From: Streptomyces albireticuli
GTDB lineage: Bacteria > Actinomycetota > Actinomycetes > Streptomycetales > Streptomycetaceae
DNA: 64,000 nt
Assembly: GCF_021228125.1 (NCBI RefSeq)
Contig: NZ_JAJQQS010000016.1
Span: 1 to 64,000, forward strand
Direction of reading: 5' to 3'
Below, piece by piece: positions 16,195 through 24,979 of this stretch (positions are counted from its first letter, which is position 1; each line of letters starts with the position of its first letter). The notes beneath the pieces are model-generated. The model was not told the DNA's origin. It was given only the letters and a program-made list of their open reading frames with translations, and did no database searches. The position numbers and the translations under genes are program-made.

Positions 16195-16599
16195 GTGCTC
16201 AACAAGGTCCTCGCGACAGTCGCCTTCACGGCCACGGCGGCCGCGGTCGCCACGGCCCCCGCCATGGCGGTCGGGGACAGGGACGACGTCGCCAACGGCA
16301 ACGGGGCGCTGACCGGCTACGGGAACACGGCGACCGGCGGAAAGACGAGCCCCCAGATGAGCGGGGTCTCCGACAGCCTGAACAAGCTGTGCATCGGCGT
16401 CGGGAAGCTCGGCGTCCAGTCGCTCGCCCTGCTCATCAACGTCGGCGTCCAGGACGTGCCGATCCTCACGTCGCAGCAACAGCAGCAGTGCACCGACAAC
16501 TCCACGATCAGCGACGGCGACGACCCGCTCGCGCACCTCCTCGAAGAGATCGCGCTCGCCGCGGGCAACGGCTCCGGGAACAGTACGCGCAAGGGCTGA
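16195..16599 (+). CDS. Rodlin-family secreted surface protein (RdlA/RdlB-like)
   Basis: The GTG at 16195 gives 134 residues with a signal peptide ending APAMA near residue 24. The mature protein matches the rodlin pattern as I know it: AVGDRDD...NGNGALTGYGNT, KTSPQMSGVSDSLNKLCIG, a central hydrophobic run ending VPIL, then QQQQQCTDNST...DPLAHLLEEI. The two Cys (CIGVG, QCTDN) are kept. Rodlins form the paired rodlet layer on aerial hyphae and spores together with chaplin amyloid. Here it stands alone, with no chaplin beside it, and abuts the phosphatase gene tail-to-tail (16607). Confidence 0.85.
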   Translation: MLNKVLATVAFTATAAAVATAPAMAVGDRDDVANGNGALTGYGNTATGGKTSPQMSGVSDSLNKLCIGVGKLGVQSLALLINVGVQDVPILTSQQQQQCTDNSTISDGDDPLAHLLEEIALAAGNGSGNSTRKG

Positions 16600-16606
16600 G
16601 CCCCGG

Positions 16607-19366
16607 TCACGGCAGCGGCTGTTCCGCCCAGATGACCTTGCCCTCCGGGGTGTAGCGGGTGCCCCAGCGCTCCGCGAGCTGGGCGATGAGGAACAGGCCG
16701 CGGCCGCCCTCGTCCTCCGCCGCCGCGTAGCGCAGGTGGGGTGAGGTGCTGCTGGTGTCCGAGACCTCGCAGATCAGGCTGCGGTCACGGAGCAGGCGCA
16801 CCCGGATCGGGCCGGTGCCGTGCCGGATGGCGTTGGTGATCAGTTCGCTGAGGATCAGCTCGGTGGTGAACACGGCCTCGTCCATGCCCCACCGGTTCAG
16901 CTGACGGGTGACGTCGGCGCGCGCCCCGGCCACGGCCGCGGGGTCGGAGGCCACCTCCCACTCCGCGACGCGGTCGGGCTCCAGAAGGCGGGTGCGGGCC
17001 ACGAGCAGGGCGATGTCGTCGCTCTGCCGGACGGGCAGCAGGGCGGCGAGCACCGCCTCGCAGGTCTCCTGGGGCGCCCGGCCGGGCGCCGCCAGGGCCT
17101 CGCCGAGGATCTCCAGGCCGACGTCGATGTCCCGCTTGCGGTCCTCGACGAGGCCGTCGGTGTAGAGGACGAGGCTGCTGCCCTCGGGCAGCCGCAGCTC
17201 CGCGGCCTCGAAGGGCAGACCGCCCAGGCCGAGCGGCGGACCACCGGGGATCTCCAGGAACTCCACCCTGCCGTCAGGGTGGACCAGCGCGGGCAGTGGG
17301 TGCCCGGCGCGGGCCAGCGCGCAGCCGCCGGACGCCGGGTCGTAGATCGCGTACAGACAGGTCGCGCCGGCGACGGGGGCCTCCCCGTCCCCCGCGGACG
17401 ACTCCTGGTCGATGCGGCCGACGAGTTCGTCGAGGTGCCCGAGGAGCTCGTCGGGCGGCAGGTCGAGGGTGGAGAAGTTCTGCACCGCCGTCCGCAGCCG
17501 GCCCATGGTCGCGGCGGCGTGCAGCCCGTGGCCGACCACGTCGCCGACGACCAGGGCGACCCGGCCGCCCGGCAGCGGGATGACGTCGAACCAGTCGCCC
17601 CCGACCCCGGCCTGCGCGGGCAGATAGCGGTAGGCGATGTCGAGCGCGTTCTGCTCGGGCAGCCCCCGGGGCAGCAGGCTGTGCTGGAGCGTCACCGCCA
17701 TGGCGTGCTCGCGGGTGTAGCGGCGCGCGTTGTCGATGCACACCGCGGCGCGCGCCGCCAGCTCCTCGGCCAGGGACAGGTCGTCCTCCTCGAAGGGCTC
17801 GCTGTCCCGCGTGCGCCAGAAGTTGGCGATCCCCATGAGGACGCCCCTCGCCCGCAGCGGCACGGTGATGAGGGAGTGGAAGCCGTAGTCCAGGACCGCC
17901 TGGGTCCGCTCGATGTCCTGGGTGCGCCAGCCCGCGGCGTTCCCCAGGTCGGGGACGAGCACGGGCTGCCCGCTGATGAACCCCGTGGCCTGCGGGGTGG
18001 GAGCGGCGAAGGTGACGAGCTCGCCCGCCCGGTACAGGGGATGGTCGTCCCGCACCCCGTTGAGCGCCACCCGGCGCAGCTCCGGCGCCTCGCCTCCCGT
18101 GCCCGCCTTGGGCTCCTCGCCGCGCAGGACCGGCTCGGAGAGGTCGACGGTGGCGTAGTCGGTGAACCCGGGTGCGGCCACCCGGGTGAGCTCTTCGGCG
18201 GTGCGTTCGACGTCGAGGGTCGTGCCGATGGCGACGCTCGCCTCGTACAGCAGCCGCAGCCGCCCCCGCGCGGCCTCGGCCTTCCCGGCGAGGGCGCGCA
18301 GCTCGGTGGAGTCCCGCAGGGTGGCCACGCTGCCGGGCGGCCCGCCCTGGCGGTCCGTGGGGCGGTTGTTCACCGCCAGCAGCCGGTCCCCGACCGGGAC
18401 GACCTCGTCGGTGGCGACACGCCGGGAGGCCAGCAGTTCGGCCATCCGGGGGTCGAGGCCGAGCTCGGTGACGGGGCGCCCCTCCGCGTCCGGGGGCAGG
18501 TCCAGGAGGCGGTGCGCCTCGTCGTTGGCGAGCAGGACCCGGCCGTCGCCGCCCACGATGACCACGCCCTCGCGCACCGCGTGCAGGACCGCGTCGTGGT
18601 GCTCGTACATCCGGGTCATCTCGGCCGGGCCGAGGCCGTGGGTCTGGCGCCGCAGCCGCCTGCTGACCAGGGCCGTGCCGGCCGTCGCCAGCGCGAGCGC
18701 GACGATCCCGGCGCCGAGGACGACCGGCAGCTGGCGGTCGAAGGCGCTGCTCACGGCGCTGACCTTGATCCCGGAAGACACCAGACCGACGACCGTGCCG
18801 CGGTCGTCCTGCACCGGCACCACGGCCTGCACTTCCTCGCCCAGCGGGCCGTCGACGCTCTCGACGGTGACCCGGCCCCGCTGCGACGGCTCGATGGTGC
18901 CGATGAACCGCTGGCCGATCAGGTCCGGCCTGGGGTGCGTATAGCGCTTTCCGTCACGGTCGGTCACGACGATGAAGTCGACCCCGCCCCGCGCACGGGC
19001 CTCCTCGGTCAGCGGCTGGAGCACGGCGCTCGGGTCGGGGCCCCGCAGCGTCTGCACCAGGCCGGGCGCGTGGGCGAAGGCCTCGGCGGCGGCGAGCGAG
19101 CGGTCGCGCGCCGCCTGGAACCGGTCGCTCCGGGCCTGGAGCAGCAGGGTGACCACGGCCGCCACGACGATCAGCAGCACGATCAGCACCTGGAGCAGGA
19201 ACATCTGCCCGGCCAGGCTGCGGCTGCCGGCCGCGGACCGGAGGCGCCCCGCCGACAGCGCGCGCGGGCCCCGGCGCCCCTGCCGCCGCTCTCCCCGGCC
19301 GCCTGGGCGCCGACCGGCGGACCTGCGGCCCGAGGATCCCGGGGAGCGGTCCCGGAAACGGGCCAT
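16607..19366 (-). CDS. Membrane sensor SpoIIE-type PP2C phosphatase with PAS, GAF and HATPase domains
   Basis: The 919-residue protein has, in order, a basic N-terminus; a membrane helix (about 55-77); an extracytoplasmic cache-like sensor (about 80-210: VDFIVVTDRDGKRYTHPRPDLIGQRF); a second helix (about 217-237); PAS (about 255-360); GAF (about 385-550); and SpoIIE/PP2C. The phosphatase core reads GGDWFDVIPLPGGRVALVVGDVVGHG, ATCLYAIYDP and SLVLYTDGLVEDR, with its metal-binding acidic residues present. A C-terminal HATPase_c2 anti-sigma-type kinase (LILSELITNAIRHGTGPI) follows. It is a one-protein partner-switching sensor, probably acting on anti-sigma-factor antagonists. It may start a few codons further in. 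Confidence 0.9.
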   Translation of the reverse strand: MARFRDRSPGSSGRRSAGRRPGGRGERRQGRRGPRALSAGRLRSAAGSRSLAGQMFLLQVLIVLLIVVAAVVTLLLQARSDRFQAARDRSLAAAEAFAHAPGLVQTLRGPDPSAVLQPLTEEARARGGVDFIVVTDRDGKRYTHPRPDLIGQRFIGTIEPSQRGRVTVESVDGPLGEEVQAVVPVQDDRGTVVGLVSSGIKVSAVSSAFDRQLPVVLGAGIVALALATAGTALVSRRLRRQTHGLGPAEMTRMYEHHDAVLHAVREGVVIVGGDGRVLLANDEAHRLLDLPPDAEGRPVTELGLDPRMAELLASRRVATDEVVPVGDRLLAVNNRPTDRQGGPPGSVATLRDSTELRALAGKAEAARGRLRLLYEASVAIGTTLDVERTAEELTRVAAPGFTDYATVDLSEPVLRGEEPKAGTGGEAPELRRVALNGVRDDHPLYRAGELVTFAAPTPQATGFISGQPVLVPDLGNAAGWRTQDIERTQAVLDYGFHSLITVPLRARGVLMGIANFWRTRDSEPFEEDDLSLAEELAARAAVCIDNARRYTREHAMAVTLQHSLLPRGLPEQNALDIAYRYLPAQAGVGGDWFDVIPLPGGRVALVVGDVVGHGLHAAATMGRLRTAVQNFSTLDLPPDELLGHLDELVGRIDQESSAGDGEAPVAGATCLYAIYDPASGGCALARAGHPLPALVHPDGRVEFLEIPGGPPLGLGGLPFEAAELRLPEGSSLVLYTDGLVEDRKRDIDVGLEILGEALAAPGRAPQETCEAVLAALLPVRQSDDIALLVARTRLLEPDRVAEWEVASDPAAVAGARADVTRQLNRWGMDEAVFTTELILSELITNAIRHGTGPIRVRLLRDRSLICEVSDTSSTSPHLRYAAAEDEGGRGLFLIAQLAERWGTRYTPEGKVIWAEQPLP

Positions 19367-19478
19367 GTCCCATGTCTACCCCGGGCCCTGGCCCGGCGCG
19401 AACGACGCGCACCGCGACGAGACGCGGATCACACCGGGTGGGAGCGGCCGGGGAGCCGGTGGCCGGGGCCGGGAGAGC

Positions 19479-20642
19479 TCAGCAGAACTCGGCGTCGAGG
19501 ATGTCGTCCGCCCGCGACGTCAGCATGAACACGTTGGTGTTGAAGTAGGTGACCAGGAGGTGCTCCGCGTCACGGGTGGCGAAGGCGGTGGCCTGGGTGC
19601 CGGGGACGCTGCCGTTGTGTCCCCACAGCTCAGTACCGCAGGACGTCCGGTACCGGGCGAGCCCCAGGCCGTACCCGGTGAAGGGGCCGTCGCCCGGGAG
19701 CGGGTGGGCCGTGGTCATCTCCTTCATCTGCGCGGGCGGCAGCAGCTCGCCCCGCAGCAGCGCGGTGTAGAAGCGGTCGAGGTCGCCGGCGCTGGTGACC
19801 AGGTCTCCGTCCGCCCAGAAGAGGGAGGGATCGAACTCGGTGACGTCGTGGATCCTCCGGTCGGGGTCGTCGGGGAAGGCGGTGTAGGCCCGCCCCGCGG
19901 GTGCGGGCATCGCGCTGTCCGTCCCGGGCGGGAAGGTCGCGCGCAGGCCGAGCGGTTCGAGGATCCGCCGCCGCATCTCGGTCTCGTACGGGTTCCCCGT
20001 CACCCGCTCGACGGTCATCGCGGCCAGGACGTAGTTGGTGTTCGCGTATGCCCAGTCGGTGCCGGGGGCGAAGTAGGGCTCGTGTTTCATGGCGAGGGCG
20101 ACGAGCTGCGGGGGTTTCCAGGAGTCGTAGCGGTGCTCCAGATACTCCATGCCGCGGCCGTGGGCCGCGGGGTCGCCGGTGTACTCGAAGATCCCGCTGG
20201 TGTGGTTGAGGAGCTGACGGAGGGTGACCTTACGGCCGTCGTTGCCGTTCCCCCGGACGACCCCGGGAAGCCACTTCTCGACCGTGTCGTCGATGCTCAG
20301 CCGGCCCTCGGCCGCCAGCTGCAGGACCACGGTCGCGACGAAGGTCTTGCTGATGCTGCCGGCCCGGAACCGGTCCGGCGCGGTGGGCGCCCGCTCGGTG
20401 CGGATGTCGGCGACACCGGACGAATTCCACCACGCGCCCCTCGTGTCACGGGCGCGGACGAGGACTCCGGGGACGCCCGCGCCGGCGGCCGCGTCCATCG
20501 CCGCTTGTGTCCGGTGGTGGCCGTCCGCGGCCGCGGGGCGCGGGGGCGCGGCGCTCGCCGACGGTGGTGCCAACAGTGCCGCTCCCGCGAGCGCGGCCGC
20601 CGCGAGCGCGGCCAGGGTGGTTCGTACCGTGCGCAACCCCAT
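19479..20642 (-). CDS. Secreted serine hydrolase (beta-lactamase/DD-peptidase family)
   Basis: The product has a signal peptide (MGLRTVRTTLAALAAAALAGAALLAPPSASA) and a class C-type fold. The SxxK motif is SISK (in RAGSISKTFVATVV), the Tyr motif YANTNY, and the third motif HNG (in LWGHNGSVPG). LNHTSGIFEY is also typical. These enzymes are D-Ala-D-Ala carboxypeptidases or esterases in the periplasmic space. I prefer the ATG at 20642, which follows GGGGAGAGTG; the ATG seven codons earlier (20663) lacks a ribosome site. About 387 residues. Confidence 0.87.
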   Translation of the reverse strand: MGLRTVRTTLAALAAAALAGAALLAPPSASAAPPRPAAADGHHRTQAAMDAAAGAGVPGVLVRARDTRGAWWNSSGVADIRTERAPTAPDRFRAGSISKTFVATVVLQLAAEGRLSIDDTVEKWLPGVVRGNGNDGRKVTLRQLLNHTSGIFEYTGDPAAHGRGMEYLEHRYDSWKPPQLVALAMKHEPYFAPGTDWAYANTNYVLAAMTVERVTGNPYETEMRRRILEPLGLRATFPPGTDSAMPAPAGRAYTAFPDDPDRRIHDVTEFDPSLFWADGDLVTSAGDLDRFYTALLRGELLPPAQMKEMTTAHPLPGDGPFTGYGLGLARYRTSCGTELWGHNGSVPGTQATAFATRDAEHLLVTYFNTNVFMLTSRADDILDAEFC

Positions 20643-20870
20643 CACTCTCCCCAGGTGTCTCATGCTCGGGCCGGCCGCGGGGCCGCGGCGCGGTCACCTC
20701 GTCAATGATCGTCACCAGGGGTGGAGGAAATCACCGTTTCCCTGTCAAACCTCCTCCTTCGGGTGCGAGATGCCGACCGGAAACGAGGGGTTCGCCGCGA
20801 GCGGCCGATAGGGGGCGCGCAAGTGCGCCACGTACGCGCCGGGGGCTCCGGGCAGGGGTGACCCGCGGCT

Positions 20871-21548
20871 TCAGGAAGCCTGCTCCGGGTTTCCGAGGCC
20901 GGCGTCGCGGGCCTTGGCCACGGCCTGGGCGCGGGTGCTGATGTGGAGCTTGTCGAAGATATGGGTGATGTGGTTCCGGACCGTCTTCTCGGACAGGACG
21001 AGCCGGCGGGCGATGTGCCGGTTGTCGAGCCCCTGGGCGATGAGCTCGAGGACCTCGATCTCGCGCGTGGTGAGGGTGGGGAAGAGGTGCTCGGTGTGGT
21101 GGTGCGGGTTGGCGGTGAGGAGCGTGGTCAGCCGGGTGGCGATGTCGGAACCGAGGACGGCGCCGCCGGCGGCGACGGTGCGCACCGCGTGCAGGACCTC
21201 CTCCGAGCCCGCGCCCTTGACGATGTATCCCCGGGCGCCGGCCTGGAGCGCGGACAGCAGGCTGCTGTCGTCGTCGGACATGGTGAGCATCAGGACGGGC
21301 AGATCCGGGTGGCTCCGCGCCAGACGCCGGGTCGCCTCGATGCCGGAGATGTCGGGCAGCGAGAGGTCCATCACGACGATGTCCGGCTCGTGCTGGGCGA
21401 CGGCGTCGGGGACCTCGCCCCCGGTCTCGGCCTGGGCGACGACGACGGCACCGCCCGAGCTCTCCAGCGCGGCCTTGAGGCCGTCCCGGAAGAGCGGATG
21501 ATCATCGACGATCAGCACACGGGGTACGCATCTGTCACCTTCGCTCAC
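20871..21548 (-). CDS. NarL/LuxR-family response regulator (orphan)
   Basis: The 225-residue protein has a receiver domain (VLIVDDHPLFRDGL, phospho-acceptor Asp in DIVVMDLSLP, LMLTMSDDD, RGYIVKGA). A C-terminal LuxR helix-turn-helix follows (LTTREIEVLELIAQGLDNRHIARRLVLSEKTVRNHITHIFDKL). No histidine kinase is beside it, so the partner is unknown. The start codon is uncertain: GTG at 21548 has AAAGG directly before it, and a GTG ten codons further in would also leave the receiver whole. Confidence 0.88.
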   Translation of the reverse strand: MSEGDRCVPRVLIVDDHPLFRDGLKAALESSGGAVVVAQAETGGEVPDAVAQHEPDIVVMDLSLPDISGIEATRRLARSHPDLPVLMLTMSDDDSSLLSALQAGARGYIVKGAGSEEVLHAVRTVAAGGAVLGSDIATRLTTLLTANPHHHTEHLFPTLTTREIEVLELIAQGLDNRHIARRLVLSEKTVRNHITHIFDKLHISTRAQAVAKARDAGLGNPEQAS

Positions 21549-21799
21549 CTTTGGGACATTAGCAGTCGTATCGGGTGGGGTGGGTGAGGTGGCGGCGGCC
21601 GGAGCGGACCTTGTCGCCGGGCATTCGCCCTGCCGGACCCGCGTCGGGCCGTTCCGGGCGACCTCCCGCTATGTGCGCGTGTGCCCCGGTTCGTTGTGGC
21701 GAGTCGCCTTGTTCGGCGGACGCTCCCCGTTGAAGCATGGGGGACGTCTCTGAACGAGTCCGGGGCATCGTGTTCCGGAGTGGGAGAAGGAGAAGTGCT

Positions 21800-22156
21800 G
21801 TGCGTCGGATGACTATCGTCCTCGCCGCGACCCTCGTGGCCGGCGGGGTGGGCGCGTCGGTCGCCCCGGCGGCCGAGGCCGCCTCGGAGTCCCGCCCCCA
21901 GGCGCGCGGCGACCAGCCGCCCTTCCGCTACGCGGACTGCTTCCGCGTCGCCAAGAAGCGCGGGGAGACCCCGGCCCACGCCAAGTGGCACTGCGACGAA
22001 CTGGTGAAGAAGGGCTGGGTCAGGCCCCCGCAGACGAAGCGGCCGCAGTCCAAGCAGACCCAGTCCAAGCAGACCCAGGCCAAGCCGGTCCAGTCCAAGA
22101 CCTCGAAGGCCGACCACAAGCTCAAGCACCCGAAGGCCAAGGCCCCGAAAAACTGA
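21800..22156 (+). CDS. Small secreted Lys/Gln-rich protein
   Basis: The GTG at 21800 follows GGAGAAGTGCT and gives 118 residues. A signal peptide (MRRMTIVLAATLVAGGVGASV..., cleavage near AEAA) precedes a short domain with two Cys (YADCFRVAKKRGETPAHAKWHCDELVKKGW), which may be disulphide-linked. The C-terminus is a low-complexity tail with a repeated QSKQTQ/QSK pattern ending in Lys-rich sequence. A charged tail like this may bind the anionic cell wall (inference). I do not recognise the family. Confidence 0.7.
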   Translation: MRRMTIVLAATLVAGGVGASVAPAAEAASESRPQARGDQPPFRYADCFRVAKKRGETPAHAKWHCDELVKKGWVRPPQTKRPQSKQTQSKQTQAKPVQSKTSKADHKLKHPKAKAPKN

Positions 22157-22214
22157 CGCTTCATCAAATCGCGTGTCGTTGGGTCCCCTTCGCTGTCCTG
22201 CGGAGGGGGCCCGA

Positions 22215-22243
22215 CGTGCGTGGGGCGGCGCGCCCCACGCACG
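22215..22243. terminator. Bidirectional terminator hairpin
   Basis: A perfect 12-bp inverted repeat (22215-22226 with 22232-22243; arm CGTGCGTGGGGC) with a 5-nt loop lies between the convergent genes ending at 22156 and 22276. Confidence 0.65.
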
Positions 22244-22275
22244 GCCGGCCGCCCGCGTCGGTGTCCGCGGTCGCG

Positions 22276-23718
22276 TCAGGGCCGGATCGCCGGTGTGCGG
22301 GTGCGGGCGTGCCGGAAGGCGAGTTCGGCGGCGGTCAGCGGGGGGCCCGGCAGCGGACGGCGGCCGGGGCCGCGCAGGACCGCGACGACCATGTCCGGCG
22401 TCGCCAGCGCGGTGGCGGGCGTCGCGAGGGTCATCACGGAGATCAGGGCCCGCGCCACGGAGGGGCGGCCGGTGGCGGTGAGCGTGGCACGGTCCATGTA
22501 GGCGCGCAGCAGACCGGCCGCGGCCGGTGGCCGGGCCCCGGTGGCGCCGGGGAAGAGGATGTCCTGACCGGTGGCCAGCGCCCAGGCGGTGTCGACGGCC
22601 TTGCCGGTGGCGCGCTGGACGCGACGGGCGAGCCGCGGGTCGTCCAGCGGGCGGCGGGTCAGTTCGGCGCGGAGGGCGGCGGCGCTGTGCGCGGCGACGG
22701 ACATGCCGTGTCCGTACACGGGGTTGTAGGTCGCGACGGCGTCGCCGAGGACGGTCAGGCCGGCGGGCCAGGCCGCCAGACGCTCGTAGAAGCGGCGCCG
22801 GTTGACGGTGCCCCGGGTGACGCTGACGCCGGTCAGGGGCTCGGCACCGGCGACGAGATCGGCTATGACGGGGTGGCGGACCTGCCGTGCGAAGGGTTCG
22901 AAGAGGGCGGGGTCCTTCGTCGGTTCGCCGCCGCGGGTGCCGGAGACGGTGACCAGCCACCGCCGGTCCTCCACGGGGACCAGGACGGCGGTCCGGCCCG
23001 GGCCCGGCCGGCGGGAGTCGGCCTGGACGTGGACGACGGGGAACTCCTCCGTGCCCTCGGGAGCGCGGAAGATCCGGGTGGCGTAGACGAGTCCGGAGTC
23101 CACCACCTCCTCGCGGACCTCCGGCAGGCCCAGCTCCGCCAGCCACCGGGGCGCGCGCGAGCCGCGGCCGGTGGCATCGACGACGAGACCGGCCTCCAGC
23201 ACCCGCTCCGTACCGTCACCGAGGTCGCGCACGCGCACACCGGTGACCCCGCGCGCGCTCCCCAGGAGGCGCACCGGCTCGGTGCGCGGGTGAAGGGTGA
23301 CACCGGGCAGCGCGAGGACCCGCTCGCGGACGACCTGGTCCAGCAGGTCACGGGTGCAGGCGATGAGGTACTGCATCTCGGGCCACCGGCGTAACCAGCC
23401 CTGGGGGGACAGCGACGCCAGACCGGTGGGCAGGGCGATGCGCCGCGCCCCGGCCTCCAGCCAGCGCCGGTGGGTACCCGGCAGCAGGCTCTCGATGGTA
23501 CGGGCGCCGCCCGACCACAGGAGATGGGCGTGACGCGCCTGCGGGAGACCCTTGCGGGGCGCGGGTCCCGCGGGCATATCGTCCCGGTCGACGACGACGA
23601 CCTCGTCGGCGTGCGGGGCGAGAGCGGCGGCGGCCAGCATGCCGGTCAGTCCCGCGCCCAGGACCACTGCCCGCCGGTGGCGGACCGAGCGGTCGACGGC
23701 TCTGTGCGGTTGGTGCAT
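22276..23718 (-). CDS. FAD-dependent monooxygenase resembling polyether epoxidases (LasC/MonCI-like)
   Basis: The 480-residue flavoprotein has the N-terminal FAD motif (VVLGAGLTGMLAAAALAPHADEVVVVDRD) and KGLPQARHAHLLWSGGARTIESLLPG. It continues with DATGRGSRAPRWLAELGLP, YATRIFRAP, and GDAVATYNPVYGHGMSVAAHSA (second FAD site). This order and wording match what I remember of LasC/MonCI epoxidases, which epoxidise polyketide alkenes. However, the family also contains many uncharacterised members. No PKS is beside it, so it probably acts on another unsaturated substrate. It is monocistronic, ending at a convergent terminator. Confidence 0.8.
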   Translation of the reverse strand: MHQPHRAVDRSVRHRRAVVLGAGLTGMLAAAALAPHADEVVVVDRDDMPAGPAPRKGLPQARHAHLLWSGGARTIESLLPGTHRRWLEAGARRIALPTGLASLSPQGWLRRWPEMQYLIACTRDLLDQVVRERVLALPGVTLHPRTEPVRLLGSARGVTGVRVRDLGDGTERVLEAGLVVDATGRGSRAPRWLAELGLPEVREEVVDSGLVYATRIFRAPEGTEEFPVVHVQADSRRPGPGRTAVLVPVEDRRWLVTVSGTRGGEPTKDPALFEPFARQVRHPVIADLVAGAEPLTGVSVTRGTVNRRRFYERLAAWPAGLTVLGDAVATYNPVYGHGMSVAAHSAAALRAELTRRPLDDPRLARRVQRATGKAVDTAWALATGQDILFPGATGARPPAAAGLLRAYMDRATLTATGRPSVARALISVMTLATPATALATPDMVVAVLRGPGRRPLPGPPLTAAELAFRHARTRTPAIRP

Positions 23719-23876
23719 GGGCGGATATCTCCTGCTCTGCGAGGTGCCGGCGCGTGCCGGCGACGACGGGGGAAGGCCGCGGCGTCCAACGGATCCGGGC
23801 GGGCACGGCCGGCGGTCGTACGTCCGCTGTCAAGGCGGCCGTACCGCCCGGGCGAGGCCCACCTGGTGAAGCGTCG

Positions 23877-24875
23877 TCAGACGTCCCAGAGGGCGCCGAG
23901 CGCCACGAGCTCGTCCCGGTACTCGATCCGCTCCGCCCACTCCCGGGGCCACGCCCCCGCCCCGAGGTACGCGCCGGAGAACGCGCCGGCCAGACAGGCG
24001 AGGGAGTCCGAGTCCCCCGAGGAACAGGCGGCCCGGCGGAGGGCGGTGACCGGCTCGTCGGGGAAGAGCAGGAAGCAGTGGAGCGCGGTGGCCAGCGCCT
24101 CCTCGGCGATCCAGCCGGCGCCCGTCGTGAGGCAGGGGTCGCGCTCCGGGTCGGGTGAGCGCAACGCCGCGTCCAGCCGGTCCAGGGCGCCGAGGCAGTC
24201 GTCCCAGCCGCGGGCCATGAAGCTCTCCGGCCCGGCGTCCTGCGCGTGCTCCCACAGGTCGCCGAGCCAGTGCGCGTGGTAGCGCGTGCGGTTCCCGGTC
24301 GCGTACGCGCGCAGCAGCCCCGTCAGCTCCGCCGGCCGGGCACCCCCGGCCAGCAGGTACACGGCGTGGGCGGTCAGGTCGCTCGCGGCGAGCGCGGTCG
24401 GGTGCCCGTGGGTGAGCGCGGACTGGAGCTGGGCGGCTCCGGCGCGCTGCTCGCCGGTGAGCCCGGGGACCAGACCCAGGGGTGCGACGCGCATGTTGGC
24501 GCCGCAGCCCTTGGAGCCGGTGATGCTCGCCCGCTGCCAGGGGAGTCCGTCCCGGCTGAGCAGTTCGCAGGCGGTGAGGCAGGTGTTGCCGGGGGCACGG
24601 TTGTTGTCGGGGGAGCGCCACCAGGCGACGTACTCCTCGCGCAGCGGCCCGACGAGCCGCTCCGGGCCGAGCGGGCCGTCCTCCATGACGGTCCGCAGGG
24701 CGCGCCCGAGCGCCAGGGTCATCTGGGTGTCGTCGGTGACGAACGCGGGCCGGGGCAGGTCCATCCGCCGCCACGGCCCGCACGCGGCCAGGATCGACGG
24801 TACGTCGTCGAACTCGGTGGGGAAGCCCAGCGCGTCGCCGATGGCCAGCCCGATCAGTGCCCCCGTCGCCTTCAT
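23877..24875 (-). CDS. ADP-ribosylglycohydrolase family protein
   Basis: The 332-residue protein shows the family's metal-binding motifs: GLAIGDALGFPTEF at the N-terminus, FVTDDTQMTLAL (TDDTQM), GSKGCGANMRVAPLGL in the middle, and SSGDSDSLACLAGAFSGAYLGAGAWP at the C-terminus (GDSDS). Such enzymes hydrolyse ADP-ribose linked to proteins (for example DraG) or related nucleotides, with two Mg ions. The length is normal. The substrate cannot be told from sequence. It stands alone in the same orientation as its neighbours. Confidence 0.9.
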   Translation of the reverse strand: MKATGALIGLAIGDALGFPTEFDDVPSILAACGPWRRMDLPRPAFVTDDTQMTLALGRALRTVMEDGPLGPERLVGPLREEYVAWWRSPDNNRAPGNTCLTACELLSRDGLPWQRASITGSKGCGANMRVAPLGLVPGLTGEQRAGAAQLQSALTHGHPTALAASDLTAHAVYLLAGGARPAELTGLLRAYATGNRTRYHAHWLGDLWEHAQDAGPESFMARGWDDCLGALDRLDAALRSPDPERDPCLTTGAGWIAEEALATALHCFLLFPDEPVTALRRAACSSGDSDSLACLAGAFSGAYLGAGAWPREWAERIEYRDELVALGALWDV

Positions 24876-24979
24876 GCCCTCACCTTACGAGCCGCCCCGG
24901 CGGGAGGTCGGTGCCGGGTGTCACCGGGGATCGCTGGGAGAGGTGACCCGGACCCGGCGCCGTTCCGGGAGGCGCCGCT

